A DNA stretch of 64,000 nt from Pseudobdellovibrionaceae bacterium (GTDB lineage: Bacteria; Bdellovibrionota; Bdellovibrionia; Bdellovibrionales; UBA1609). The number at the start of each line of letters is the position of its first letter. The first letter of the stretch is position 1. Below the pieces are notes generated by a model. That model was given only the letters and a program-made list of their open reading frames with translations. It did not search any database and had not been told where the DNA came from. Positions 9,171 through 17,751 of this stretch are shown piece after piece. Made by a program: the position numbers and the translations under genes. The DNA lies in assembly GCA_023898385.1 (NCBI GenBank), contig CP060220.1, forward strand, positions 1,736,001 to 1,800,000, in the 5' to 3' direction.

Positions 9171-9599
9171 ATGTCGTACACCTTTTATAAAGTGATTCAT
9201 TTTGCAGGAATATTCATGGTGTTTATGGCTTTGGGCGGTTTGCTGATTGAGGCCATGAGCAAAGAAGAAAACGGTAAAAACATGCGCCGATGGGCGATGA
9301 TTAGCCATGGCCTTGGCCTTTTGCTTATTTTCATTGCCGGGTTTGGACTGATGGCCCGTCTTGGGTTTATCTCTGGGTGGCCTTCATGGGTTTATGTAAA
9401 AATTGTCGTGTGGACCATCTTAGGCGGAATCAGCCCGTTGATCTTAAGAAAACGGCAATGGGCCAAGGCACTCTGGGTTTTGATCATTGGACTGGGAGTT
9501 GTCGCAGGTTATTCGGCCACGAAAAAACCCTCTTTTTCTCAAAACCCGCCAGCCGCAGAAGAAGCCGTCCCTGACTTAGAATCGGCCACAGATCAGTAA
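9171..9599 (+). CDS. Small four-helix membrane protein (SirB-like size and topology)
   Basis: The product is 142 residues with four hydrophobic segments at about 8-25, 42-63, 75-93 and 100-118 and a charged, Pro/Glu-rich tail (NPPAAEEAVPDLESATDQ). I chose ATG 9171 because AAGGAGAGGG sits directly upstream; an in-frame extension back to 8973 has low-quality coding sequence. The layout recalls the SirB/YpjD-type small membrane proteins, but I cannot prove membership. It stands alone between hppA and rlmL, both on the opposite strand. Function unknown. Confidence 0.75.
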   Translation: MSYTFYKVIHFAGIFMVFMALGGLLIEAMSKEENGKNMRRWAMISHGLGLLLIFIAGFGLMARLGFISGWPSWVYVKIVVWTILGGISPLILRKRQWAKALWVLIIGLGVVAGYSATKKPSFSQNPPAAEEAVPDLESATDQ

Positions 9600-9855
9600 C
9601 CACAAACTTCTGAGGTCGCACCTAAAACCCAGTCGGAAAGCGACAGTCATTAATCCACTAAATCACTATCGTTTGTCCGTTGAAAAATATCTGGACCGTG
9701 GACTCATGCGCGGCACCATACGGATATGCCTTATCCGCCTCGGCTGGCACTCACGGTGCAAACAATCTAAACCTGGCATTTGTCAGCCTACTTGTTGTCA
9801 CCTTCCATATAGCTCAACATGAATCCAAAGTAGATATCTTTGCTGAAAACTTGCT

Positions 9856-10986
9856 TTACCTAATCTCGTACTTTAAAAATCGGCATTCGATGTTGCCGTT
9901 AAATACAGGTATCTTTCGCTCCGCTTTTAAGTGCAGATGTTGAGTCAGATCTTCGCTGCCCGAAAGTAACCACAAAGTCCAACCCTTAAATCGTTCTTTA
10001 AGCACTCGCGAAAAATCCCCATACAATCGAGTGATGTCCACTGACGAACTTAACCGTTCGCCATAGGGAGGATTCACGATAATGATCCCCGGATCCGTTT
10101 TTGGTGGCTGCAACAATCTAAAATCTGACTCTGAAAACGAAACATAGTCTGACACCCGAGCCATGCGTGCATTGCTTTCGGCATCTCGAATGGCCCTGCC
10201 ACTAATATCTGATCCAAACAGCCGGGGCTCGGATGCGGGCATGTGTTTCAACTGCCGAACTTCACGCAAAGCAGTTTTAAACTTCTCGTCTTCGTAGTTT
10301 TTTAACCGCTTAAAACCATAGTCTCTGCGAAACAACCCTGGCGCCATGCCCAGCTCTTGAAGGGCTGCCTCGATGATAAATGTACCCGATCCACACATGG
10401 GGTCGACCAACGGCACACCCGGCTGCCACCCGGCCAGTTGCAACAAACCCGCGGCCAAGTGCTCTCTCAGCGGAGCCACCCCGCCGGCATCACGGTAGCC
10501 CCGCATAGACAATGTCTCACCTGAGGTGTCTATGGCCAAAGACACTTGATTTTTTACCACTCGCACTAATACTCGAAGGTCAGGATTGTCTTTATCCACA
10601 TCTGGACGCCGACCAAATTTATTAGAAAATTGGTCTACAATGGCGTCTTTAATTTTCATAGCGACAAATCTCTGATCTCGAAACGAACTATCTCGCACGC
10701 TCACATCAAGAACCAAGGTTTGGTCTGGATCAATGTATTTTGTGAAATCATGTCGCTTGATGTTGTTATAAAGATCGTCTGGCTGATAGGCCGGAAAATC
10801 CAAGATGGGCAATACTATCCGAGTTGCCGTTTTCAAGAGCAGGTTGGCGCGATAACACTCAGCCCAGCTGCATTCAAAGGACACACTATTGCCTTCCACA
10901 CGGACACTCTTCACCGGTAACTGAGCAACTTCTTCATGGAGGACATCAACTAACCCGCGTGACGTCAATGCGGTAAAACGTGCCAT
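9856..10986 (-). CDS. rlmL: 23S rRNA guanine-N2 methyltransferase (THUMP + UPF0020), RlmL/YpsC type
   Basis: The enzyme uses SAM to make m2G in 23S rRNA. The 376-residue protein has an N-terminal ferredoxin-like plus THUMP RNA-binding region (about 1-155) and a Rossmann methyltransferase domain (about 160-376) with motif I VDPMCGSGTFIIEAAL and the catalytic IVNPPYGERL motif characteristic of base N2/N6 methylation. It corresponds to the short, B. subtilis YpsC-like form and lacks the RlmK half found in E. coli RlmKL. It is the last gene of a minus-strand run that may begin at rpmB. The symbol follows the family and not proof of the exact nucleotide. Confidence 0.88.
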   Translation of the reverse strand: MARFTALTSRGLVDVLHEEVAQLPVKSVRVEGNSVSFECSWAECYRANLLLKTATRIVLPILDFPAYQPDDLYNNIKRHDFTKYIDPDQTLVLDVSVRDSSFRDQRFVAMKIKDAIVDQFSNKFGRRPDVDKDNPDLRVLVRVVKNQVSLAIDTSGETLSMRGYRDAGGVAPLREHLAAGLLQLAGWQPGVPLVDPMCGSGTFIIEAALQELGMAPGLFRRDYGFKRLKNYEDEKFKTALREVRQLKHMPASEPRLFGSDISGRAIRDAESNARMARVSDYVSFSESDFRLLQPPKTDPGIIIVNPPYGERLSSSVDITRLYGDFSRVLKERFKGWTLWLLSGSEDLTQHLHLKAERKIPVFNGNIECRFLKYEIR

Positions 10987-11037
10987 ACAAACTCTCTAAA
11001 AATTGGGTTTCTTCCTTCTAGACAGGAGCGACGGTGC

Positions 11038-11307
11038 CTATTCGTTGGATGTGGACTCTTGGGCCCGCTCTTGCTTTTTCACGAGCGCGTCTAGTACTTG
11101 CTTGTGAATGTGGGTTTTATAAACCTTTTGCTCAGGTTCATAAAGATCTTCTTGAACTTTAAGATCTTCCTCGTCGATGGCACCAGGGTAAGTGGCTCGA
11201 CTGCCCTCATTCGGAGTGAAGTTTGTGTTTAAATCTGCACTCACCGATGAACAGACAAATAGGCCTATGACTAAAATAAACCACCGTGGGAAAATCACCG
11301 CTCTCAT
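11038..11307 (-). CDS. Small secreted protein of unknown function
   Basis: This 89-residue product starts with a signal peptide (MRAVIFPRWFILVIGLFVCSS, cleavage probably after VSA). The mature part is about 65 residues, acidic then Lys/Gln-rich (EEDLKVQEDLYEPEQKVYKTH). AAGGTGGGG precedes the ATG. It sits between the nitrilase-family gene and rlmL on the same strand. No domain recognised; probably periplasmic. Confidence 0.65.
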   Translation of the reverse strand: MRAVIFPRWFILVIGLFVCSSVSADLNTNFTPNEGSRATYPGAIDEEDLKVQEDLYEPEQKVYKTHIHKQVLDALVKKQERAQESTSNE

Positions 11308-11374
11308 AACCCCACCTTAAGGGCCTCATGCCGCATGTGGCAAGGGATTATCTGATTCTAGGTGGAGATATTTT

Positions 11375-12211
11375 TCACAACCTTCGATGTTGATCCATTG
11401 GAATTTGGCGCCGCACTTGTCGAATAACAGCAGGGTCTAGTGTGATCACCAAAACTTCTGGCTTAGGCTCATCAATTGCGCCTATTACTCTGCCCCAAGG
11501 ATCCACGGCCATTGTGTGCCCATAGGTGGTTCGAGTCCTGTCGCCTGAGATTGAGGTGTGAACACCGCCTTGAGCAGGAGCCAATACAAAAGCCTGATTC
11601 TCAATGGCGCGCGCTCTTAACAAAACTTCCCAATGGGCCTCGCCGGTTGTGGCCAAAAAGGCTGAAGGAACCAACAACGCTTCGACCTGCCGCCTACCAT
11701 ACTCTAAATAAAGCTCTGGAAACCTCAGGTCGTAACAAATACTCAAGCCCAAGCGCCAACCTTTCACTTCGAGTATCTGCGGCCCGAAACCATGGGCAAA
11801 CTGATCCGACTCCCGAACGGGCTTTTCACCCTCAACCTCCACATCAAAGAGGTGAGTCTTTCGGTACACCACACGTGGGTCACCATTATCATCTAAAAAC
11901 ACACTGGCATTGAAGACGCGATCACCCTCTTGAAGGGGCACTGAACCCACCAGTAGAGCCACATTTTTGGTTTTTACCATTTTATTCCATCGCTCAAAAA
12001 TGGGATTTTTTAGTGAAAAAAGGGTTCGGTTCTGAAGGTCGAAGGGGCCCACCTGAAAAAACAATGCATTTTCAGGCAACACCACGAGATCCACATCCGA
12101 GCCTTGCAGGGCATGATCAATGAGTTGAAAAATCTGCTTTTCATTGTGGTCAACACTGTCGTTTGATTGCAATTGAATCAGGGCCACCCGTAGGGGTTTT
12201 AACTCAGGCAT
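11375..12211 (-). CDS. Carbon-nitrogen hydrolase (Nit1-like amidase)
   Basis: This nitrilase-superfamily amidase has 278 residues. The catalytic triad is visible: E47 in VVLPENALF, K118 in VYRKTHLFD and C159 in LSICYDLRFPELY. The latter block and EAHWEVLLRARAIENQAFV, AQGG and YGHTMAVDPWG match the Nit1/Nit2 branch, whose members repair deaminated glutathione or act as omega-amidases. The substrate here is inferred from the branch only. It is cytoplasmic, with no signal peptide. It lies 24 bases after a secreted-protein gene and upstream of a small secreted protein in a minus-strand run. Confidence 0.88.
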   Translation of the reverse strand: MPELKPLRVALIQLQSNDSVDHNEKQIFQLIDHALQGSDVDLVVLPENALFFQVGPFDLQNRTLFSLKNPIFERWNKMVKTKNVALLVGSVPLQEGDRVFNASVFLDDNGDPRVVYRKTHLFDVEVEGEKPVRESDQFAHGFGPQILEVKGWRLGLSICYDLRFPELYLEYGRRQVEALLVPSAFLATTGEAHWEVLLRARAIENQAFVLAPAQGGVHTSISGDRTRTTYGHTMAVDPWGRVIGAIDEPKPEVLVITLDPAVIRQVRRQIPMDQHRRL

Positions 12212-12235
12212 AATAATGGCCCCCTGTAGCGCTGG

Positions 12236-12634
12236 CTACTCGTCCCACTCCCCGTCATCTTCAGACAGGGACTCCTCGGGCTCTTCAGCACTTGAACTTT
12301 CATCGGTGGCCCCATTATCAGGAACCGTGATTTTCATGTTAGCTAAACTTTGACATCGCCAATTGGCGTTTTCTAGGTTGTTCTGCACATTGTCAATAAA
12401 GGGCTTACAGCTTCGAGCCTGACGACCATAACCCACCACCTGGTCTTTGCCCCCTTTCGAGTAAAGGGCTTTGCAGCTTCCATTGTCGTCAGCCACTTTG
12501 ATTCGAAGGGTTCTAACCGTTTTGCCATTGCGGCACATAACAAAATCGGTGCTATTCTCTGTGGCTGCTTGAGCCTCCACAAATGGCACTAAGGCTACGG
12601 CACTCACAAATAAAAAAAGGCTCACGTATTTCAT
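12236..12634 (-). CDS. Secreted Cys-containing protein with acidic tail
   Basis: I start this gene at ATG 12634 (AAGG just upstream), giving 132 residues; the alternative in-frame start at 12670 would place 12 residues ahead of an otherwise ideal signal peptide (MKYVSLFLFVSAVALVPFVEAQA). The mature protein has four cysteines (FVMCRNGK, GSCKAL, RSCKPF, WRCQSL), suggesting two periplasmic disulfides, and a very acidic end (EEPEESLSEDDGEWDE). It follows rplX by 42 bases. No known domain recognised. Confidence 0.7.
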   Translation of the reverse strand: MKYVSLFLFVSAVALVPFVEAQAATENSTDFVMCRNGKTVRTLRIKVADDNGSCKALYSKGGKDQVVGYGRQARSCKPFIDNVQNNLENANWRCQSLANMKITVPDNGATDESSSAEEPEESLSEDDGEWDE

Positions 12635-12676
12635 GAGCCTTACTTTAACAAAGCATTGTACCTTGCTCAACTGCTG

Positions 12677-12952
12677 TTACTTCCGGGCCGTGGCCTTTTT
12701 AGCCTTTTTCTTGGCTGTTTTTTTAGCCGCAGCGGCCTCAACCAGCTTCACATTGGAATAGTCAATAAGACCTTCTTTTTTAAATTGGCCTTCTTCTTTA
12801 TCAAAGTGCGTCTGCATGCGCACTCCGCGAACTCGAATCTTAAGACGACGACGATCTAAATCCATCACCTCGCCTTTTTTGCCCTTATCCGCGCCTGCGA
12901 TCACTTCTACAGTATCGCCTTCTTTGATCTTCAATTTAGTCGTGATCATCAT
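12677..12952 (-). CDS. rplX: Ribosomal protein L24 (uL24), located outside the S10 cluster
   Basis: The 91-residue product has the KOW motif in KIKEGDTVEVIAGADKGKKGEV and the L24-like RVRGVRMQTHF ... LIDYSNVKLVE arrangement, with a Lys/Ala tail (KKTAKKKAKKATARK). L24 binds the 5' domain of 23S rRNA early in large-subunit assembly. Its start overlaps the rpmB stop (ATGA). The usual rplX neighbours rplN and rplE are absent, so this is either a relocated gene or a paralog. The middle of the protein differs from the canonical VEGVNxxKKH block. Function as L24 is likely but the paralog question is open. Confidence 0.85.
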   Translation of the reverse strand: MMITTKLKIKEGDTVEVIAGADKGKKGEVMDLDRRRLKIRVRGVRMQTHFDKEEGQFKKEGLIDYSNVKLVEAAAAKKTAKKKAKKATARK

Positions 12953-13257
12953 TTTTCGCTCCCTTGAGCTTTCTTAGTGCCATTGAGTTGTCGACGGATT
13001 CGATTTTTTACCGTCAACGCCCTTTTCGACAACTTGGTGTCTGGCTGATTTAAAATAAAGGCATCAAAACCACCACGGTGCTCCATATCTCGAAGCGTGC
13101 TGGCAGCCATTTTTAAATTGACCATCTGTCCAAGAGCTTTGCTAAATACCCGTTTTTGCTGAATATTTGGGAAAGCAGTTGATTTAGTTTTAATATTTGA
13201 GTGGCTAACCAGGTTTTTTACGACTGGTCCTTTTCCTGTAAGTTCGCAGCGAGACAT
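12949..13257 (-). CDS. rpmB: Ribosomal protein L28 (bL28)
   Basis: This is a 102-residue L28. The N-terminus MSRCELTGKGPVVKNLVSHS and the segment KTKSTAFPNIQQKRVFSKAL match the family. Only one cysteine is present, so it is the zinc-independent (C-minus) type, as in E. coli. It has a C-terminal extension (RRQLNGTKKAQGSEK) compared with the usual 78 residues. AGGAG precedes the ATG. It is translationally coupled to rplX and divergent from rpsR across 182 bases. Confidence 0.93.
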   Translation of the reverse strand: MSRCELTGKGPVVKNLVSHSNIKTKSTAFPNIQQKRVFSKALGQMVNLKMAASTLRDMEHRGGFDAFILNQPDTKLSKRALTVKNRIRRQLNGTKKAQGSEK

Positions 13258-13389
13258 TTTGTGCTCCTAATACGCTGTCCATATTTCTTCGAAATCCGGG
13301 CCCATGGCACGAACCACGACGTATAGTGAAAAAGGCCCTTGTTGGCAACCCCATTTTGTCGTATAAACCCCGGTTTGTGGACAAAACCA

Positions 13390-13410
13390 GATCCCTACCA
13401 ACTAGGGATC
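13390..13410. promoter_or_regulatory. Operator-like inverted repeat in front of rpsR
   Basis: GATCCCTA-CCAAC-TAGGGATC is an 8-bp perfect inverted repeat with a 5-base centre. It ends three bases before TATTAT (13413-13418), a good -10 hexamer for rpsR, so a bound protein would cover the promoter spacer. There is no T-run, which argues against a terminator. The regulator is unknown. Confidence 0.45.
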
Positions 13411-13439
13411 ACTATTATAAACACAAGTAGGTATTGAAA

Positions 13440-13712
13440 ATGTTGAAAAAATCCACTCGTTCTAAGTTCCGGCCTGAGTATCCCGTAGACTTCGTTTTTG
13501 ACTATAAGGACCCTGCCACACTGCAAAGATTCCTAATGGAAGGCGGAAAAATCGTGCCCTCTCGCATTAGCAAACTCAGCATGAGCCAACAACGTCGAGT
13601 CAACAAGGCTATTAAAAGAGCACGAAGTCTGGCTTTACTTCCTCAAGGCACAACCGCGTCTGATACCTTTGGCCGCGTGGACAACGTTTCGCCAAAGCCA
13701 TTTGAGATTTAA
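13440..13712 (+). CDS. rpsR: Ribosomal protein S18 (bS18), stand-alone copy
   Basis: The 90-residue product has the S18 core: FDYKDPATLQRFLMEGGKIV followed by PSRISKLSMSQQRRVNKAI and KRARSLALLP. No cysteine is present, so it is a zinc-free form. I use ATG 13440 with GTAGG about 8 bases upstream, not the in-frame TTG at 13434. A C-terminal extension of about 20 residues (TTASDTFGRVDNVSPKPFEI) is unusual. S18 is normally encoded between rpsF and rplI; here it stands alone and divergent from rpmB-rplX, which raises the possibility of a paralog. Confidence 0.93.
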   Translation: MLKKSTRSKFRPEYPVDFVFDYKDPATLQRFLMEGGKIVPSRISKLSMSQQRRVNKAIKRARSLALLPQGTTASDTFGRVDNVSPKPFEI

Positions 13713-13729
13713 TCCGTATCAATTTTAGG

Positions 13730-14131
13730 CTAACGGCCTGTTCGGAATTTCTTTAGCGCCACCCTCATTATATCAATGACGGTGGCTGCCAATAATAAAT
13801 AGAAAATCGTTGTGGCATATTTGTGAATCACGGCCACCGGCAAACCAAACACTTCGTTTTTTGTAAAATCATTGCCGTACACCAGCCGATTGAGAAAAAG
13901 CGGTAAAGACGTGAGCCACAAATGGGCGTGTCCCAACCAGAAGGTGAGCGAATAATACTTATCAAGCCACCGCCATGACTTGATCACTACAACCAATCCC
14001 ACAATCATAAAGCCCGTGCCGGCCACTAAAATGGCCCCGAGTCTGTCGTGGACAAATCGAAAGCCCAGAACTGCAGTCACCGCAGATAGAATTTCTAAAA
14101 TTAAAAATAGAATTAAATGTTTTAGATTCAT
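13730..14131 (-). CDS. Four-helix membrane protein
   Basis: The product is 133 residues with hydrophobic segments near 5-24, 32-50, 63-82 and 106-125. Charged residues cluster between helices 1 and 2 and at the C-terminus (ALKKFRTGR). Its ATG shares a base with the TAA stop of the upstream gene (TAATG), so translation is coupled. It is the last of a three-gene minus-strand set (15275 to 13730). No family recognised; the aromatic-rich loop (SWRWLDKYYSLTFWLGHAHLW) is striking but not diagnostic. Confidence 0.7.
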   Translation of the reverse strand: MNLKHLILFLILEILSAVTAVLGFRFVHDRLGAILVAGTGFMIVGLVVVIKSWRWLDKYYSLTFWLGHAHLWLTSLPLFLNRLVYGNDFTKNEVFGLPVAVIHKYATTIFYLLLAATVIDIMRVALKKFRTGR

Positions 14132-14739
14132 TACATCACCCTATTGCAATTGGTTGAAACAATGCTATTGGACCAAAACTTTTCCCATCCCATGTCTTTT
14201 GCGCCGTCCAGCTTTTCAAATAGTTGGGCGCGAAAATCTTTCCACGCCTCAAGCCCAACAGCCGCAATGGTCATTTGCTTCACTTCGCAAAAACGACTCA
14301 AGTCAGCCATATCATACCACCCATTGGTGGCCACAAAATTTTGCCGACGATTTTCAATCCAAGCTAAACGAACCATTAAATCAAGAGTGCCCCACAAAGC
14401 TGTTTTAACCTCGGGTAGTTCTGCAACTTCTGACAGGCACTGATCAGAAACAGCTCCAAGCGCTCGCACCAGTCGCCCCACGCGGCCAAACAGCTCCGCA
14501 CACCCACCCGGACCAGGCGCCTGCAAACAAAACTCATAAAGCTCTTTAAATTTTGTAGTCTTAATGCCCTTTTGAGCAGGATCCAAAAACAAAAACCCCA
14601 CCTGTTCGGATTTAAATAGTTCAGCCTGAGTGTCGCAGACCGTGCGCGGAGGATCTAAAAGCACAATCAACAAAATGGCCCCACCGATCACCAACAGAGC
14701 CAACGTGGACCGAGAAAGCGACGCCAACCATTGGTTCAT
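14131..14739 (-). CDS. Membrane-anchored periplasmic Cys-rich protein of unknown function
   Basis: The 202-residue product has one N-terminal hydrophobic helix (LALLVIGGAILLIVLL, about 13-28) with a short cytoplasmic lead, then a soluble domain with six cysteines (VCDTQ, EFCLQ, GGCAEL, DQCLSE, RFCEVK, TNCNRV), suggesting up to three disulfides in the periplasm. It lies 20 bases after the secreted gene at 14760-15275 and overlaps the next gene's start. The gene order suggests these three proteins work together at the envelope. No known domain recognised. Confidence 0.7.
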   Translation of the reverse strand: MNQWLASLSRSTLALLVIGGAILLIVLLDPPRTVCDTQAELFKSEQVGFLFLDPAQKGIKTTKFKELYEFCLQAPGPGGCAELFGRVGRLVRALGAVSDQCLSEVAELPEVKTALWGTLDLMVRLAWIENRRQNFVATNGWYDMADLSRFCEVKQMTIAAVGLEAWKDFRAQLFEKLDGAKDMGWEKFWSNSIVSTNCNRVM

Positions 14740-14759
14740 AGGTACACATGACCTTTCTG

Positions 14760-15275
14760 CTATTGAGCAATACGCCCGCAGTTTTTGTATCGTTGCGGAT
14801 TAAATGGGTTCTGTGGCTTCAAGCCTTTTTGCAACCACACCGTGCGGTCTTTTGAACAAAAATAGATTTTGTAGTCACCAAGATCAAAAATTCTGTTTAA
14901 CTGAACCAATTGATGAAAGGCCCCTTGCAGGCTTTTACTTCGATCTGAACCCGATTGAATCTGCCCCATCTCTAAATGGCCACGAGCCGCATCTAATATT
15001 TTTAGAAGGTGGGTTTGCCCCGAAGGTGACAACGACGATTTCTGCTCGGAACGCTCTATACGAATTAAGATCTCCTTAAGCGCCACGTCCACTTCCGCCT
15101 CGTTTTGCTGAAACAGGGCTTGATGAAGACTTACTGATGAGTCCAAAACCGCCTGCAGCTCAACCTCTAGCGCTGGCTCTACACTCATTTTTGCAGAAGC
15201 CTTGGCATACACGCTTGTATGAAATCCAAAAACAAAACCTACTGCTGCTACCAATAATATAAATCTGTTCCACAT
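14760..15275 (-). CDS. Secreted protein resembling DUF3347
   Basis: The 171-residue product has a signal peptide (MWNRFILLVAAVGFVFGFHTSVYA) and a helical mature domain with EVELQAVLDSSVSLHQALFQ near its start. The C-terminus (KIYFCSKDRTVWLQKGLKPQ, then NPF and NCGRI) follows the C..., WLQ, NP, CG pattern of the DUF3347/CusB-associated domain. The methionine expected after the first Cys in copper-handling members is replaced (CSKD), so metal binding is doubtful. It is the first gene of a three-gene envelope set. The match is from memory of the family pattern and is tentative. Confidence 0.6.
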   Translation of the reverse strand: MWNRFILLVAAVGFVFGFHTSVYAKASAKMSVEPALEVELQAVLDSSVSLHQALFQQNEAEVDVALKEILIRIERSEQKSSLSPSGQTHLLKILDAARGHLEMGQIQSGSDRSKSLQGAFHQLVQLNRIFDLGDYKIYFCSKDRTVWLQKGLKPQNPFNPQRYKNCGRIAQ

Positions 15276-15289
15276 AGAGTTATCTTAAA

Positions 15290-15320
15290 ACAAAAAAAGC
15301 CGGGCGGCAAAGGCCCGGCT
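15290..15320 (-). terminator. Rho-independent terminator after the porin-like gene
   Basis: A perfect 8-bp stem AGCCGGGC/GCCCGGCT with a 7-base loop is followed on the minus strand by a run of seven T residues. It lies 31 bases beyond the stop of the porin-like gene. Confidence 0.92.
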
Positions 15321-15351
15321 TTCGATAATCCAAGTCATCATCAAAGGATGA

Positions 15352-16623
15352 TTAGAAGTTCATTTTGCCTTGGATCCAAAGTTGACTGTAGGCATCCTCG
15401 TTAGCACCCTCGAAAAGCTCGCCAGGAGTGAACATGGCGTATCGAGTAGCAATTTCGAAATTATCGTCATACTTTTTTGTCAAAGTTAGATCTAGCTCTG
15501 AACCCAAGCCGCTTTTGTCACGAGTGCTATCAGCACCAACGCTAAACGCTGTGTTCATAGCGGTATAAGCACCTTTGGCCTCTGACAAGCTAAACATATA
15601 GTAGCCAAGACCAAGATTCATGCCTTCAGCAACATCAAGTCCAGCATTGAGGTACATATAAGTCAGGTTGCCCCACTTCATGACATCCATCAAGCCCGCG
15701 TTATAGTGCTTATCATAGTGGAAGCCATCATAGGTCTTTACGGTGTCATCAGTAGCATCGTCATCACCTGAATCCATATGATAACCGGCTTTAACCATAA
15801 GGTTCATCATGTCGGGCATTGCATAGCCAACATAAAGGTCCATCATGGAGCTGCTGATAGAAGTTTCTGGCGTAGAGTCTACAGTTCCAGTCACTCCGGC
15901 ATAAGTTAAGCCGTACATCACGCCAGCCATGTCACCGGCTACAGTTAGGCCGTAACGCATTTGACTTTGTTTGGGTGATACTGCACCAGCAAAAGCTTGG
16001 TCATCAGCATTAACTTGAAGCACATGCAAGTTAGCCATTTTAATCACTTCAGGCAATGATTTGAAATCAAAGCTCAATCCGTAAAAGTTGATTTCGTTAT
16101 CGCCAGGGGTGTTTCCTGTATCATCAGCTTTAACACCAAAGAAACTGAATCGCGCAAACTCAGCATCATAGGTGCCCATAAAACCATCAAACGCCTTTGC
16201 GACATTGTAATAGTCGTTAGCGTCAATCACTTTACCATCGGCAAGTGTAAAGCTGCCACGGCCGGCACGAAGCATGAACTCATCAGAGGCCATCCACGAA
16301 GCATAAGCTTCGTTAACCAGAATTAGGTTTTCACCCGTTGCTGTTACATCCGAAGGCGTTTGATCCTGGTAGTTCAATCCCCACATGGCGTTGTGAACCA
16401 ATGTCGCACGAGCTGTGAGTTTTTCGCCTGCACGAAAAGTCATGCCCCACTTCAATCGTTGCTCAAAACTTTGAGCTGTGTCTTTTACTGTAGCGTCGCC
16501 ATCTTTATCCATATCGTTTTTATAACGAAGACGAAACTCAGCGTCGTGCGAAAGCTCAGCGCTATCGGCAAACGCATTTGGCATAAAGGCACATAAGGCC
16601 AAGAATGCTATTATCTTTTTCAT
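15352..16623 (-). CDS. Outer-membrane porin-like beta-barrel protein
   Basis: The 423-residue product has a signal peptide (MKKIIAFLALCAFMPNAFA) and a mature part made of alternating amphipathic strands (for example AEFRLRYKNDM, RLKWGMTFRAGEKLTARATLV) with Asp-rich turns, ending in LWIQGKMNF, whose terminal Phe is the usual barrel-assembly signal. The composition and YxR-rich strands recall the alginate-export/porin families. AAGGAG lies 6 bases ahead of the ATG and a strong terminator follows, so it is monocistronic and probably abundant. Substrate unknown. Confidence 0.82.
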   Translation of the reverse strand: MKKIIAFLALCAFMPNAFADSAELSHDAEFRLRYKNDMDKDGDATVKDTAQSFEQRLKWGMTFRAGEKLTARATLVHNAMWGLNYQDQTPSDVTATGENLILVNEAYASWMASDEFMLRAGRGSFTLADGKVIDANDYYNVAKAFDGFMGTYDAEFARFSFFGVKADDTGNTPGDNEINFYGLSFDFKSLPEVIKMANLHVLQVNADDQAFAGAVSPKQSQMRYGLTVAGDMAGVMYGLTYAGVTGTVDSTPETSISSSMMDLYVGYAMPDMMNLMVKAGYHMDSGDDDATDDTVKTYDGFHYDKHYNAGLMDVMKWGNLTYMYLNAGLDVAEGMNLGLGYYMFSLSEAKGAYTAMNTAFSVGADSTRDKSGLGSELDLTLTKKYDDNFEIATRYAMFTPGELFEGANEDAYSQLWIQGKMNF

Positions 16624-17170
16624 AATGTTGCTCCTTAGTTGAATACTTAGTTGTTCTAAACCTTTTAAGTCTTATGCAAGCGCCACCAGCCTACCTTAGA
16701 CTTAGGCAAAATTTTCCCAGTCTTAAAGAGGGCCGGACAACGCGTTTGGTTAATCGTAAAAACGATCTTAAAACGAAAGCAATTGTTTTCGGTTCACATT
16801 GCAGTGTGCGTTAGGACCTAAGCCCCCGACTTAACAGGCCTTAAGTCAAAATCCCAGACCCCTGAAAGCCAAGCCCCAGAAGATCTGGAAGAAAAACCAT
16901 GGCCACATCTAGCACCGCAATACTTCACTAAATGCCCAAAATTTACGCTAAAAACTGGCCTAAAAAAACCAAACAATTTAGCATCCCACCCCAATAATCC
17001 ACCCAAAAAGACCACCCCTATTGGGTCCATCCATGGCATCACAATGGTCAATCCGCCCAACTGCACAACAACTATGGAGGCAGCAGGGCGCCCAAGCCTG
17101 TCCCATTCCAGTTTGCGCCCCCGCTTGATTACGCTGCCGGCTCTCACTTTTTTTGTATTTCGTGGACAGA
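16624..17170. other. Intergenic region without a recognised gene
   Basis: This 547-base stretch separates the porin-like gene from the duplicated tRNA-Pro region. Its left part should hold the porin promoter. Minus-strand open frames between 16818 and 17175 give low-complexity, Gly/Trp-rich translations without ribosome-binding sites or family resemblance, so I do not call a gene. Confidence 0.5.
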
Positions 17171-17404
<234 letters not shown>

Positions 17405-17421
17405 TGCAAATCAAACGCCCA

Positions 17422-17595
<174 letters not shown>

Positions 17596-17641
17596 ATGAC
17601 CAAGATGACACATACATCTTACAGACACCATCAAGAACGAA

Positions 17642-17716
17642 CCATGGAAGCAAGACGAGCGACCGAGCCCCAAGGGGGCGAGGGAGCGAAGCCTGCCGGT
17701 TCGATTCCTCATACCA
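17642..17716 (+). other. tRNA 3'-end-like fragment after a GC-rich hairpin
   Basis: GCCTGCCGGTTCGATTCCTC is followed by ATACCA, which looks like the T loop and CCA end of a tRNA, preceded by a GAGCCCC/GGGGC-containing hairpin. The T stem pairs at only two positions and no anticodon arm is visible, so this is not a functional tRNA. It may be a relic of the same rearrangements that disturbed the neighbouring tRNA-Pro copy. Confidence 0.35.
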
Positions 17717-17751
17717 AGAAATTTCCCACTCAAATCACGGATGCAACAAGA

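Noticed and set aside
9745..9760. TGGCAC-N5-GTGCA, a partial sigma-54 promoter match on the plus strand
   Set aside because: The -12 element is GTGC, not TTGC, and only the 3' end of a minus-strand gene lies downstream, so it is probably chance.
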